Source: Actinomycetota bacterium (lineage in GTDB: Bacteria; Actinomycetota; Thermoleophilia; Solirubrobacterales; Solirubrobacteraceae). From it: 60,512 bases of DNA. The DNA lies in NCBI GenBank assembly GCA_005883215.1, contig VAYS01000021.1:1-60512 (forward strand), given 5' to 3'. Position numbers and translations under genes: made by a program. Below, piece after piece: positions 36,936-45,439 of the stretch (the first letter of the stretch is position 1; each line of letters begins with the position of its first letter). The notes below the pieces were generated by a model that saw only the letters and a list, made by a program, of their open reading frames with translations, was not told the DNA's origin and ran no database searches.

Positions 36936-37885
36936 GGCGTCAGGGCGCCCACCAGCTCCGCGGCTGGGCGCACGTCGGAGAGGCGCGCCACGCTCTCGCC
37001 CGCGTAGAGCGGGCCGCTGTCGAGGAGCGAGGCGGCCCGCTCGTCGGTGGGCGGAGACGGCGTGAGCAGCGGCAGGCCGGGTCGCTGGTGCGCGGTGGTG
37101 TCGGGCAGGGACAGGCGCCCCAGTGGAGCGCTCAGCCGGTTGAGCGCCCGCACGGCCAGCGGGCCGCGCGGGTCGACCCCCAGCCAGCGGTCGGTGGCGG
37201 CGTTGGGCAGGACCCGGTGCGGGGCGGCGGGCCACCCGGTCCCGAACAGCTCGGTGAGCAGGGTCCGTTGGCCCTCCCGGAGGCGTTGGCGGTAGCCCGG
37301 GTGGGCCCGGCTCTCCGGGGTGAGCAGAAAGCGCGTCCCCAGCACCGCCGCCTCGGCTCCGGCCGACAGCGCCCGCGAGACGTCGCCGGCATTGGCCACG
37401 CCGCCGGCCATGAGCACGGGAAAGCCGGCGGGCAGCGCCGCGCGGATACGCTCGAGCAGGTCCTCGGCGCCCAAGCTGGCGCGGGTGTGCCCGCCCGCCT
37501 CCCGGCCCTGGGCGATCACCGCGTCGGCGCCCGCGGCGTGGGCGCGCCGCGCCTCGGACACCGAGCCGCACTGGTGCACCCACGTACCGGCGGTGCGCCG
37601 CCGCGGCCGGCCCCAATGGGTGAACACCACGTCGGCGGCGGCGGCCTCGCGCCAGTGGGCCCGCCGGGCCAGGGGCACGATCAGGTTGACCGCCAGCGGG
37701 CGGGCGGTGAGCGCGCGGGCGCGGGTCAGCTCGGCGGCGAGCGCCCCGGGGGAGAGCATGCCGATCGTCCCCAGGCCGCCGGCCTGTGAGACCTCGGCGG
37801 CCAGGCGGTGGCGGGCCAGGCCGCCACCCATGCCCGCCTGCACGATGGGGAAGCCGACCCCGAGGCGCTCGAGCCACGCCCCCAC
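36932..37885 (-). CDS. Nitronate monooxygenase (2-nitropropane dioxygenase family)
   Basis: The 317-residue FMN enzyme oxidises alkyl nitronates. It opens with LGVGFPIVQAGMGGGLARHRL and has VSQAGGLGTIGMLSP, ADAVIAQGREAGGHTR with the catalytic His in the GGH motif, VLMAGGVANAGDVSRAL, and AAVLGTRFLLTPES. All are family signatures. The C-terminal region (about 230-317) is more variable. It converges on the aldo/keto reductase and starts from GTG 37885, 54 bp downstream of the lipoprotein gene end, on the same strand. Confidence 0.93.
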   Translation of the reverse strand: MGAWLERLGVGFPIVQAGMGGGLARHRLAAEVSQAGGLGTIGMLSPGALAAELTRARALTARPLAVNLIVPLARRAHWREAAAADVVFTHWGRPRRRTAGTWVHQCGSVSEARRAHAAGADAVIAQGREAGGHTRASLGAEDLLERIRAALPAGFPVLMAGGVANAGDVSRALSAGAEAAVLGTRFLLTPESRAHPGYRQRLREGQRTLLTELFGTGWPAAPHRVLPNAATDRWLGVDPRGPLAVRALNRLSAPLGRLSLPDTTAHQRPGLPLLTPSPPTDERAASLLDSGPLYAGESVARLSDVRPAAELVGALTP

Positions 37886-37939
37886 GACGCTCGGCTCAGC
37901 GCCCGGGGTGCCAGGAGGATCGGCGCGGGGGCGGCGGCG

Positions 37940-39040
37940 CTAGTGGCCGATCAGCCTTGCGCACTTCTGGACCGCGGCGATGTTCTGGCCCGCCTGCTGC
38001 AGACACTGCAGGTAGGCCGAGCTGTTGGCGCCGCCCCCGCCGGCCCCGCCGCCCGCGCCCGCGCCCGCGCCCGCGCCGGCACCCGCGCCCGCGCCTCCGC
38101 CGGCGCCCGCGGCTCCTCCGCCGCTGAGCCCGGGGATGGCGTTGGTGAGATTGGTCAGCGGCTGGGGGTTGCGCGGCGCGGAGACCGTCTGGGAACGGTT
38201 CAGCTCGGAGAACTGCAGGTCGAAGTTCACGCTGCCCGAGGTCAACGAGTTGGGCTTGGTGCGCAGATCCGCGGGCACGTCGAGCGTCAGGTTGATCGTC
38301 AGGCGCCGCAGCGTCTTGTCGTCCTGGCCGGTGTAGACGTCGAGCGACGCCGATTTGACCGAGCGCTGGATCTGCTGCTGCTGCTGGGGGGTGATGGCGC
38401 GCGGGATGCGCGATGTGCCCGCCGCTCCGGTCTGACCCACGCGTCCGAGCAGCTTGTTGAGGTCCTGGAGCAGCTGGACGATGTCGACGCCCGAGCGGAT
38501 GTGGATCGTGCTGGTCCCCCCCACGTCCTGGGTCCCGGCCTTGGCGGGGTCCTTGAGCCAACGCAGCGGCTCAATGCCCAGCGCGGCCAGGGTGGATCTG
38601 CCGTTCTGGCGGGCGGCCTGGGTTTGGGCATTGGCGAAGCTCTGCTCGAAGGAGTTGAACAGGTTGTCGGGCAGGCTGTAGGCGTTGCCCCCGAAGGTCA
38701 GGAACGCCTTGGTGCCGGTGGAGACCGCCCCTGCGGAGAAGCTCTGCCCCGACGAGGACAGGTCGAGCTTGAAGTCAAACGCGGGGACCTTGCCCTTGCC
38801 CCGGCTCTGGAAGGGTCCGCCCAGGCGGATGCTCACCGGCCCCTTCAGCGTGGGCACGCCCTGGGCCTGCACGCCGAGTGCCAGCGTCAGCTTGCCGCTG
38901 TGAATGGCGTGGTTGGGCCCGAACGTGTCGCGCAGGATCTTGGTGGCGCTCTGGGAGGAGCTGCTGCTGCCGCCGCATCCGGTCAGGGCGAGCAGCCCGG
39001 CGGCGGCGACGACAAAGGTCAGGGAACGCAAACGGCTCAA
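37940..39040 (-). CDS. Lipoprotein with TTG start and Ala/Gly-rich tail
   Basis: The 366-residue product has a signal peptide with lipobox LALTGC (Cys about residue 22), a Ser-rich linker, and a beta-rich body (GKLTLALGVQAQ, FDFKLDLSSSGQSFSAGAV, TSTIHIRSGVDIVQLLQDL, RLTINLTLDVPADL) recalling LppX/LprG-type lipid-binding lipoproteins; that link is tentative. A long Gly-Ala repeat near residues 310-340 precedes a Cys-containing end. TTG 39040 is chosen because AGGAGT lies 6 nt upstream and the signal peptide starts there. Confidence 0.8.
   Translation of the reverse strand: MSRLRSLTFVVAAAGLLALTGCGGSSSSSQSATKILRDTFGPNHAIHSGKLTLALGVQAQGVPTLKGPVSIRLGGPFQSRGKGKVPAFDFKLDLSSSGQSFSAGAVSTGTKAFLTFGGNAYSLPDNLFNSFEQSFANAQTQAARQNGRSTLAALGIEPLRWLKDPAKAGTQDVGGTSTIHIRSGVDIVQLLQDLNKLLGRVGQTGAAGTSRIPRAITPQQQQQIQRSVKSASLDVYTGQDDKTLRRLTINLTLDVPADLRTKPNSLTSGSVNFDLQFSELNRSQTVSAPRNPQPLTNLTNAIPGLSGGGAAGAGGGAGAGAGAGAGAGAGGGAGGGGANSSAYLQCLQQAGQNIAAVQKCARLIGH
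38030..38118. repeat. GCGCCC hexamer repeat coding for a Gly-Ala run
   Basis: Tandem GCGCCC/GCGCCG-like units lie in the lipoprotein gene and encode alternating Gly and Ala. Such runs are prone to copy-number change; length here may vary between strains. Confidence 0.75.
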
Positions 39041-39153
39041 GGTGGGACTCCTGGGGGCGGGGGCAGGCGGGGCCCAGACGCGCCTGGGCGGGCGCGAGAC
39101 TAGCACCAGCATGGGGGGCCCGGGGCCGGCACGGCTTGAAATGTCCACCCGCC

Positions 39154-39159
39154 TACACT
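39154..39159 (+). promoter_or_regulatory. -10 box (TACACT) of the ArsA-like gene
   Basis: TACACT lies 8 nt before ATG 39168 on the plus strand. The divergent region to the lipoprotein TTG is 127 bp. Confidence 0.45.
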
Positions 39160-39167
39160 CCCCGGCC

Positions 39168-40424
39168 ATGGCGCCGCGGACGATCCTCTACACCGGCAAG
39201 GGCGGCGTGGGCAAGACCTCGGTTGCGGCCGCCACCGCCGTGCGCTGCGCGGCGGCGGGCCTGCGCACGATCGTGCTCTCGACCGACCCCGCCCACAGCC
39301 TCGCCGACTCGCTGGGGACCGAGCTGGGCCCCGAGCCGGTCGCCGTCGCCCCCGGCCTGTTCGCCCAGCAGGTCGAGGCCCAGGAGGAGCTCGAGCGCAA
39401 CTGGTCCTCGGTGCAAGCGTGGCTGGGCGGCATCCTCGTCGAGCGCGGCGTCGACCGGATCTCGGCCGAGGAGCTGACCGTCCCCCCCGGACTGGACGAG
39501 CTATTCAGCTTGCTCGTCCTGCGTCGCCATCACGAGTCCCCCCGCTACGACGCGGTGATCGTCGACTGCGCGCCCACCGGCGAGACGCTGCGCCTGCTGT
39601 CGTTTCCCGATGTCGCGCGCTGGTGGCTGGAGAAGATCTTCCCCCAGCGCAGCCAGATCCTCAACGCCGCCCGACCCTTCGCCCGCGCCGTGCTCGACGT
39701 CTCGCTGCCCGGGGAGGAGGTCCTCGACGACGTCGGGGCGCTGGTGGGCAACCTGATCGCCATGCACGAGATTCTGCGCGACCGCCGGCGGGTGAGCCTG
39801 CGCCTGGTTATGAACCCAGATCGCATGGTCATCGACGAGGCGCGGCGCACGTTCACCTACCTGAACCTGTACGGCTTCCTTACCGATGCGGTGATCGTCA
39901 ACCGGGTATTCCCCGAACAGGTCGGGGCCTACTTCGGCGCCTGGCGCGAGCGCCAGCAGGAGCACGTGCGCACCGTCGAGCAGGCGTTTGCCCCGGTGCC
40001 GGTGCTGTGCGCCCCCTACTTCGAGGCCGAGGTCGTCGGCCTGCCGATGCTCGAGCGCCTCGGCCAGGCCCTCTTCGAGCGCCGCGCGGCGGCCGAGGTG
40101 CTGCACGACCGGCTCGCCCACGAGCTCGAGGTCGACGAGGGGCGCGCCCGCCTGCGGCTCGAGCTGCCGTTCGCTCAGAAGGGCGACATCGCGCTCAAGA
40201 AGATCGGGCTCGAGCTGATCGTGCGCGTGGACGACCACAAGCGCACGATCATGCTCCCCCCCGCGCTGGCCGACTACCGCCCGCGCCAGGCGGCGTTCGA
40301 GGACGGCAGGCTGGAGGTGACCTTCGTCGCCCCCGACGGCCAGGGCGACCGGTCGGCGGCTGGCGGGTCGGCGCCGGCGGTGGCCGCCACCGAGGTGAGC
40401 GCCGGGGTGGCCGGCGATGGCTGA
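39168..40424 (+). CDS. ArsA/Get3-family ATPase with C-terminal Hsp20-like domain
   Basis: The 418-residue product has the deviant P-loop GKGGVGKT (10-17), DPAHSLADS (switch I), VIVDCAPTGETLRLL (switch II), and a helical region (SLRLVMNPDRMVIDEARRTF, VIVNRVFPEQVG). The end (about 330-385, DIALKKIGLELIVRVDDHKR, PRQAAFEDGRLEVTF) is an ArsA_HSP20-type alpha-crystallin domain. No arsenic gene is nearby, so a Get3-like protein-targeting or chaperone role is more likely than arsenite export. The start is near-leaderless. The end overlaps the next gene by 8 bp. Confidence 0.9.
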   Translation: MAPRTILYTGKGGVGKTSVAAATAVRCAAAGLRTIVLSTDPAHSLADSLGTELGPEPVAVAPGLFAQQVEAQEELERNWSSVQAWLGGILVERGVDRISAEELTVPPGLDELFSLLVLRRHHESPRYDAVIVDCAPTGETLRLLSFPDVARWWLEKIFPQRSQILNAARPFARAVLDVSLPGEEVLDDVGALVGNLIAMHEILRDRRRVSLRLVMNPDRMVIDEARRTFTYLNLYGFLTDAVIVNRVFPEQVGAYFGAWRERQQEHVRTVEQAFAPVPVLCAPYFEAEVVGLPMLERLGQALFERRAAAEVLHDRLAHELEVDEGRARLRLELPFAQKGDIALKKIGLELIVRVDDHKRTIMLPPALADYRPRQAAFEDGRLEVTFVAPDGQGDRSAAGGSAPAVAATEVSAGVAGDG

Positions 40425-40791
40425 GCCGCACGCCGGCGACCCGCTGGGCCCCGACGACCCGCTCGAGACGCTGCGCGACCGCATCCAGGCCACCCACGAC
40501 GCAGCGGCGCGCCTGGCCGAGGAGACGGCCCGGCGGGCGCGCCAGGCGGTGCCCCCCCGGGGCTGGGAAACGCCCGCCTCCGGTGCCCAGGCGACCGGTG
40601 AGCTGGGAGCGCTGGTCGAGCTGGCCAGCGCCGTGCGCTCGATGCTGCCCGAGGACATCCAGCACCAGCTGGCCGAGCTGGTGCGTCAGCTGTTGGTCCT
40701 TATCCGCAGCCTGCTCGACTGGTGGATCTCGCGCCTGGAGCCCGCCGCGCGGGGCCGCGACGCCGAAATCGAGGACATCCCGATCGCCTGA
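40417..40791 (+). CDS. Hypothetical partner of the ArsA-like ATPase
   Basis: The 124-residue product has a helical, charged first half (ETLRDRIQATHDAAARLAEE) and an amphipathic, hydrophobic segment near the end (HQLAELVRQLLVLIRSLLDWW) that could bind a membrane or act as a tail-like client of a Get3-type ATPase. I recognise no family. Its ATG lies inside the end of the ArsA-like gene, so the two are translationally coupled and probably work together. Confidence 0.7.
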   Translation: MAEPHAGDPLGPDDPLETLRDRIQATHDAAARLAEETARRARQAVPPRGWETPASGAQATGELGALVELASAVRSMLPEDIQHQLAELVRQLLVLIRSLLDWWISRLEPAARGRDAEIEDIPIA

Positions 40792-40811
40792 CGCCCCATC
40801 GGGCCCCCCGT

Positions 40812-41852
40812 CTAGATCGCCTCGGCCTGATAGAGCGCCTGATCGGGGATGCTCCTGACCCGCCGGCGCCTCGGCGCCCCGAAGCCGGCCTGGGCCAGGA
40901 ACTCGGCGAGCTGCTCGCGGGAGTAGATGTCCGCCCCCGAGGTGAGATGAAAGAACAACCGAAAGAAGCTGGCCGACGCGCGCGGGCGCCGGCCGGGATC
41001 CCTGAACATGTCCAGCACGGCCAGCGTCGCCCCCGGCCGCAGCGCCCGGCGGACACGTCCAAACAGCAGCACGACCTGCTCGGGCGAGAGGTGGTGGATG
41101 ATGTCGAAGCACAGCGCCGCGTCGTGGGGGCCGCCCAGATCGACGGCGAACATGTCGCCCTCGACGTGGCCCACCCGTTCCGACAGCCCGTTCTCGGCGA
41201 TGATCTGGCGCCCCACCGCCGCGCTGGGCGCCAGATCGACGACGGTCGCCCGCAGCCCCTCGTGGCGGGCACACAAGGCGGCGGCAAACCAGCCGTGGCC
41301 GCCGGCGACGTCGAGCAGCGAGCGCGGGCGGGGAGGCAGCTTGAGCGCCCGGGCGACGTCGTCGGCCGACAGCCGGGCGAGCTCGTACTGGCCCCGGATG
41401 TAGACCGGCCAGGACGGGGCATCGCGCGCCGCCGCGTGGATCTGAAACCCCCGGCCCTCGCGCAGCACGCGCTCGAGCTCGCCCCACCACTCCCAGTAGT
41501 CGTGGGTGTGCTCGAGGAAGGTGCCGATATAGCGCGGCGACTCGGGCGAAAGCCAGCGCCGCGCTCGCCGAGCGAGCCCGAACCGGTCTCCGCGCCGGCG
41601 CAGCAGCCCCATGCCGCACAACGCCTCGAGCAGCATGCGCGCGCCCGGGGGCCGGATCCCGGCCGCCCCGGCGACCTCCTCGGCGGTCGCCGGTGAGCGG
41701 GCGACGGCCCCGAGCACGCCCAGCTTCTGGGCGAGCGACAGCGTGCGGGCGGCGGGCATCCCGAAGAAGGTCAGGCCTACCGGCAGCGGCGCCAGGTTCA
41801 GGCGGATGGCGGCGCGCTCCAGGAGGTCGTCCCCCCGCAGCCAGGTGCGCAT
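40812..41852 (-). CDS. Winged-helix O-methyltransferase-like protein
   Basis: The 346-residue product has an N-terminal winged-helix dimerisation domain (TLSLAQKLGVLGAV, TAEEVAGAAGIRPPGARMLLEAL) and a C-terminal SAM-binding Rossmann fold (SLLDVAGGHGWFAAAL, VVDLAPS, HVEGDMF, DAALCFDIIHHLSPEQVV). This is the layout of plant- and antibiotic-type O-methyltransferases. Substrate unknown. ATG 41852 lies 8 nt after TACGCT. It shares a narrow divergent region with the membrane protein at 41914. Confidence 0.85.
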   Translation of the reverse strand: MRTWLRGDDLLERAAIRLNLAPLPVGLTFFGMPAARTLSLAQKLGVLGAVARSPATAEEVAGAAGIRPPGARMLLEALCGMGLLRRRGDRFGLARRARRWLSPESPRYIGTFLEHTHDYWEWWGELERVLREGRGFQIHAAARDAPSWPVYIRGQYELARLSADDVARALKLPPRPRSLLDVAGGHGWFAAALCARHEGLRATVVDLAPSAAVGRQIIAENGLSERVGHVEGDMFAVDLGGPHDAALCFDIIHHLSPEQVVLLFGRVRRALRPGATLAVLDMFRDPGRRPRASASFFRLFFHLTSGADIYSREQLAEFLAQAGFGAPRRRRVRSIPDQALYQAEAI

Positions 41853-41860
41853 GGGCCGAG

Positions 41861-41866
41861 AGCGTA
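41861..41866 (-). promoter_or_regulatory. -10 box (TACGCT) of the methyltransferase gene
   Basis: TACGCT lies 8 nt before ATG 41852 on the minus strand. Confidence 0.4.
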
Positions 41867-41901
41867 GGCGGGCGCCCGGCGGAGCCCGCTGGGGCGCCGC
41901 C

Positions 41902-41907
41902 TACAAT
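41902..41907 (+). promoter_or_regulatory. -10 box (TACAAT) of the 41914 gene
   Basis: TACAAT lies 6 nt before GTG 41914 on the plus strand: a clear leaderless promoter. Confidence 0.6.
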
Positions 41908-41913
41908 CGGAGC

Positions 41914-42648
41914 GTGACGGACGAGGCGCCGCGCATCCCGCCCCACGAGGCCGGTGGCCGTCACGGGACCGGCGCCGGCGATCGGATCGGCGCCGCCGCG
42001 CGGCGGATCGGGCGTGCGTGGCGAGCGTTGGCCCGCGACCAGCGTCTGGCCGCCGTGGCCGCGCTGGGCCTGGTGGTGTGCATGTTCCTGCCCTGGTACG
42101 AGGTGCGCGCGATCGCCTCGGGCGCCCACAGCTTCTCGAGCGTTCCCCGGACCGGGATCGGCGTCTTCGAGTGGGTCGAGGCGGCGATCCTGCTCGTGGC
42201 CGCGGGGGTGCTGCTGATGCTCTTTGCCCGGGCCGAGAATCGCGCCTTTCACCTGCCCGGCGGCGACGGCGCGGTGATCGTGGCGGCCGGGGTGTGGGCC
42301 GCGGTGCTGTTGTTCTACCGGGTGCTGGACCGCCCGCACGTCAGCGGCACCGGCGCGACGGTCGACATCCAGTGGGGGTTCTTCGTCGCGTTCGTGGCCT
42401 CCGGTGCACTGGCCCTGGCCGGCCAGCGGGTGCGCGCCGCCCACCACCCCGAGCCCCCGATCGAGGTCCCCGACCCGCCGCGGCCCCGCCCCGGACCGGA
42501 TCGCCCAGCGCCACCAGCGCCCGCCCGGCCCCCGGCCCGGCCGACCGGCCCCGCCCCGCAGGCGCCCACCCAGGCCACCCGTCCACTCAGCCCACCGCCT
42601 CCCGGACGCCAGCTTACGATCGAGGACGCCCCCGAGCGCGAGGAGTGA
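41914..42648 (+). CDS. Four-helix membrane protein with Pro-rich tail
   Basis: The 244-residue product has a basic N-terminus, helices at about 46-62, 86-105, 118-135 and 148-166, and a long cytoplasmic Pro/Arg/Ala-rich tail (about 170-244). The short loop after helix 1 (LPWYEVRAIASGAHSFSS) is typical of actinobacterial small membrane proteins of unknown role. The start is fixed by the leaderless promoter. The 3' end is 3 bp from the convergent small membrane gene. Confidence 0.75.
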   Translation: MTDEAPRIPPHEAGGRHGTGAGDRIGAAARRIGRAWRALARDQRLAAVAALGLVVCMFLPWYEVRAIASGAHSFSSVPRTGIGVFEWVEAAILLVAAGVLLMLFARAENRAFHLPGGDGAVIVAAGVWAAVLLFYRVLDRPHVSGTGATVDIQWGFFVAFVASGALALAGQRVRAAHHPEPPIEVPDPPRPRPGPDRPAPPAPARPPARPTGPAPQAPTQATRPLSPPPPGRQLTIEDAPEREE

Positions 42649-42651
42649 GCC

Positions 42652-42867
42652 TCAGCCGAAGGTCTTGGCCGCGTTGGGGTCGAAGGCGAGCAGGAACAGC
42701 ACCGTGGTGACGAGGATGATCCCGATGCCCAGCGCGACCAGCGCCGCCGAGCGCACCATGTGCCCGGCCGCCCCCACCACGAAGCCCAGGACCATCCCGC
42801 CCAGGTAGGGACCCGGCGGCGGCTGGCTCGCCAGCAACGACAGGGGCCAGGTCGCGAAGGCCAGCAC
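42652..42867 (-). CDS. Small membrane protein (71 residues)
   Basis: The product has two hydrophobic helices (LAFATWPLSLLAS, then a longer one around ALVALGIGIILVTTVLFLLAF) with a Gly-rich segment between and a short polar end. GTG 42867 is inferred. It is divergent from the moxR gene with a 28-bp gap and converges on the previous membrane gene. Function unknown. Confidence 0.65.
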   Translation of the reverse strand: MLAFATWPLSLLASQPPPGPYLGGMVLGFVVGAAGHMVRSAALVALGIGIILVTTVLFLLAFDPNAAKTFG

Positions 42868-42880
42868 CAGGAGGCAGTCC

Positions 42881-42886
42881 TATCAT
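42881..42886 (+). promoter_or_regulatory. -10 box (TATCAT) of the MoxR gene
   Basis: TATCAT lies 9 nt before ATG 42896 on the plus strand. Confidence 0.5.
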
Positions 42887-42895
42887 TGCCGGGAC

Positions 42896-43792
42896 ATGTC
42901 CGCGTCGGCTGTCGCCACCGGCCCGGGCTCGGTGGATGAGCTCGCCGCCGGGCTCCGCGAGGTCGGCTACCTCCCGGGCGAGTCCACCGCCCTGGTCTCC
43001 TACCTGGCCACCCGGCTGGGCAAGCCGGTGTTGGTCGAGGGTCCCGCCGGGGTGGGCAAGACCGAGCTGGCCAAGGCGCTGAGCGCCTTCCTGGGGCGGG
43101 GGCTGGTGCGCCTGCAGTGCTACGAGGGGCTGGATGAGGCCAAGGCGCTGTATGAGTGGAACTACCGCAAGCAGCTGCTGCGCATCCAATCCGAGGCGCC
43201 CGGCACCGGCTGGCAGGACGTCCAGGAGGACATCTTCGGCGAGGAGTTCCTGCTCGCCCGCCCCCTGATGACCGCGATCACTTCGACCGAGCCGGTGGTC
43301 CTGCTGATCGACGAGATCGACAAGACCGACCAGGAGTTCGAGGCCATGCTGCTCGAGGTGCTCTCGGACTTTCAGATCACGATCCCCGAGCTCGGGCGCA
43401 TCGAGGCCGCCACCCGGCCGGTGGTGCTGCTCACCTCCAACAACACGCGCGAGCTGACCGAGGCGCTCAAGCGCCGCTGCCTGTACTTGTGGCTGGACTA
43501 CCCCACGCTCGAACACGAGCTCCAGATCGTCAGCCTGCACGCGCCCGAGCTCTCGCAGACGGTGGCCAAAAAGCTCGTCGAGCTGATCGGGATGGTGCGC
43601 GACCTGGACCTCAAGAAGCCGCCGTCGATCGCCGAGTCGATCGACTGGGCGCGCACCCTGCTGCTGCTGGGGGCCGACGACATCGACGCCGAGACGTTTC
43701 GCCAGACGATGTCGGTGATCGTCAAGCACCGCACCGATCTCGACGTGGTGGCCGAACGGGTGGGGGTCAAGCTCACCGGCCTGGGCGGCTGA
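42896..43792 (+). CDS. MoxR-family AAA+ ATPase
   Basis: The 298-residue AAA+ protein has Walker A GPAGVGKTE (about 49-57), KALYEWNYRKQLLRIQ, Walker B VVLLIDEIDK, a sensor-1 LLTSNNTRELTEALKRRC, and a C-terminal lid. It resembles the CoxD/MoxR subgroup that works with VWA proteins as a chaperone for metal-enzyme or membrane-complex assembly. The VWA partner follows after 5 bp. The substrate complex is not visible in the window; a CO-dehydrogenase cluster was not found. Confidence 0.92.
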   Translation: MSASAVATGPGSVDELAAGLREVGYLPGESTALVSYLATRLGKPVLVEGPAGVGKTELAKALSAFLGRGLVRLQCYEGLDEAKALYEWNYRKQLLRIQSEAPGTGWQDVQEDIFGEEFLLARPLMTAITSTEPVVLLIDEIDKTDQEFEAMLLEVLSDFQITIPELGRIEAATRPVVLLTSNNTRELTEALKRRCLYLWLDYPTLEHELQIVSLHAPELSQTVAKKLVELIGMVRDLDLKKPPSIAESIDWARTLLLLGADDIDAETFRQTMSVIVKHRTDLDVVAERVGVKLTGLGG

Positions 43793-43797
43793 GCGGC

Positions 43798-45231
43798 GTG
43801 GCCCCTGCGGCTCCCCGCCCCGGAGCGCTCTACGGCGGCCTGCCCGAGCCCGGGCCTCCGGGCATGTCGGCCCGCGTGCTCGAGTTCGGCGAGGAGCTGC
43901 GCGGCGAGGGCGTGGCGATCGGCACCTCCGAGCTGCTCGACGCCTTCGCCGTGCTGGAGGAGATTGATTGGCGCTCCGCGCCCGGGTTTCGTGAGGCGCT
44001 GGCGGCGACGCTGGCCAAGTCTCAGGAGGACCGGCGCATCTTCGAGCTCGTCTTTGAGCGCTTCTTCTTCCGCGCCGTCGAGCAGGCGGCCGTGCGCGAG
44101 GGCGTGCGCGAGGAGGGGGGGATCGACGCCGGCGCGGCGGGCGAGGCCGACCTCGACCGGCTGCGCGAGCAGATCGCCCGGGCGCTGGCCGACGGCGGGG
44201 AGAGCGCGATGCGCGATCTCGCCCGCCTGGCGATCGCCGCCTTTGGGCGCCAGGGCGAGGGCTCGGGCGTCATCGGCGTCGACGTTCAGCGCATCCGCCG
44301 GGCGCTGGGGCTGCGCTCCGAGCCCCAGCCCGAGCTGCCCGGCGACGATCCCCGCCGCCCCGGCCTCCCCCGGGAGGCCCTGCGCCGCTTTGAGGCGATC
44401 CTGCGCCGCGAGCTGGAGCGCGCCCAGATCGAGCGCACCGAGACCCTGCCCCCGTCGCGCCCGCTCAACGAGCTCGACCGGGCGCTGCCCTCCGGCCCGC
44501 TGCAGGACCTGGCCGCCGTGCATCGGGTGGTCGCCCAGCTCAAGCGGCGGCTGGCCACCGAGGGTCTGCAGGCTCGGGGGCGCCGGGCCCATCGCCACGT
44601 CGACGTGCGGCGCACGATGCGCGCCTCGCTCCAGACCGGCGGCGTTCCCGTGGTGCTCAAGTTCCGCCCCCGCCGGCCCCGGCGACCCGAGATCTACGTG
44701 CTGTGCGACGTGTCCACCAGCGTCACCTCGGCCTCGGTGTTCTTCCTCTCCGTGCTGCACGCCCTGCACGATTCGTTTCGCAAGATGCGCTCGTTCGTGT
44801 TCATCGAGCGCATCTCCGAGGTCACCGACACGTTCGAGCGCGAGCGCAACTTCAAGGCCGTCAGCGAGGCAATCGCCCGCGACGCCGGCGTGGCCGACGT
44901 CTCCGGCTATACCGATTACGGTCGCGTGTGGTCGGAGTTCCGCACGCTGGTGGAAGACGACCTGCATCCGCGCGCCACGGTGATCGTGCTGGGCGACGCG
45001 CGCACCAACGGGCGCGACCCCCGGGCCGACATCTTCGCCGAGGTCGCCGCGCGGGCGGGGCGGACCTTCTGGCTCAACCCCGAGCCGCGTTTGTACTGGA
45101 ACTACGGCGACTCGGTGATCGCCGCCTACGAGCGCTACTGCCGGGCGTTTGAGTGCTGGACCACCCGTCAGCTCGAGGATTTCGTCCGGGCGCTCACCCG
45201 GCCCGAGGACGGCGACCGCCTGAGCGCATGA
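43798..45231 (+). CDS. CoxE-like VWA domain protein
   Basis: The 477-residue product has an N-terminal helical domain (VLEFGEELRGEGVAIGTSEL, EALAATLAKSQEDRRIFELV), a linker with charged helices, and a C-terminal VWA domain (about 300-460) with VLCDVSTSVTSASVFFL, a DxSTS-type MIDAS variant, FVFIERISEVTD, SGYTDYGRVW and VIVLGDARTNGRD. This matches CoxE/VWA-MoxR partners. GTG 43798 follows the MoxR stop; ATG 43864 is the alternative. It overlaps the small membrane gene by ATGA. Confidence 0.88.
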   Translation: MAPAAPRPGALYGGLPEPGPPGMSARVLEFGEELRGEGVAIGTSELLDAFAVLEEIDWRSAPGFREALAATLAKSQEDRRIFELVFERFFFRAVEQAAVREGVREEGGIDAGAAGEADLDRLREQIARALADGGESAMRDLARLAIAAFGRQGEGSGVIGVDVQRIRRALGLRSEPQPELPGDDPRRPGLPREALRRFEAILRRELERAQIERTETLPPSRPLNELDRALPSGPLQDLAAVHRVVAQLKRRLATEGLQARGRRAHRHVDVRRTMRASLQTGGVPVVLKFRPRRPRRPEIYVLCDVSTSVTSASVFFLSVLHALHDSFRKMRSFVFIERISEVTDTFERERNFKAVSEAIARDAGVADVSGYTDYGRVWSEFRTLVEDDLHPRATVIVLGDARTNGRDPRADIFAEVAARAGRTFWLNPEPRLYWNYGDSVIAAYERYCRAFECWTTRQLEDFVRALTRPEDGDRLSA

Positions 45232-45407
45232 TCCGGCGCCTGCTCCCCCTCGCCTACGGCGTCGTGGGCGGCGTGATCGCCTATGACCACGCCTATCTCG
45301 ACCACCTGCACAGCGCCTCGCAGATCGTCTCGGCGGTCCTCGCCGTGCTCGCCTGGCCCCTGGTGGTCGCCGGCGTCAACCTGCACCTGCACATCACCGT
45401 ACGCTGA
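45228..45407 (+). CDS. Small two-helix membrane protein (59 residues)
   Basis: The product (starts MIRRLLPLAYG) has hydrophobic segments at about 4-17 and 29-50 and a His-rich end (NLHLHITVR), with another His motif YDHAYLDHLH between. ATG 45228 overlaps the VWA stop (ATGA), so it is coupled to the MoxR-VWA pair. It could be a membrane anchor or client of that pair, as inference only. Confidence 0.65.
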   Translation: MIRRLLPLAYGVVGGVIAYDHAYLDHLHSASQIVSAVLAVLAWPLVVAGVNLHLHITVR

Positions 45408-45439
45408 GCGCCGCTCGGGTCCCCGCGAAAGGAGATCTC

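Noticed and set aside
38030..38118. CRISPR-like or regulatory repeat array
   Set aside because: The repeats are short hexamers in frame that code for Gly-Ala in a lipoprotein tail; there are no spacers.
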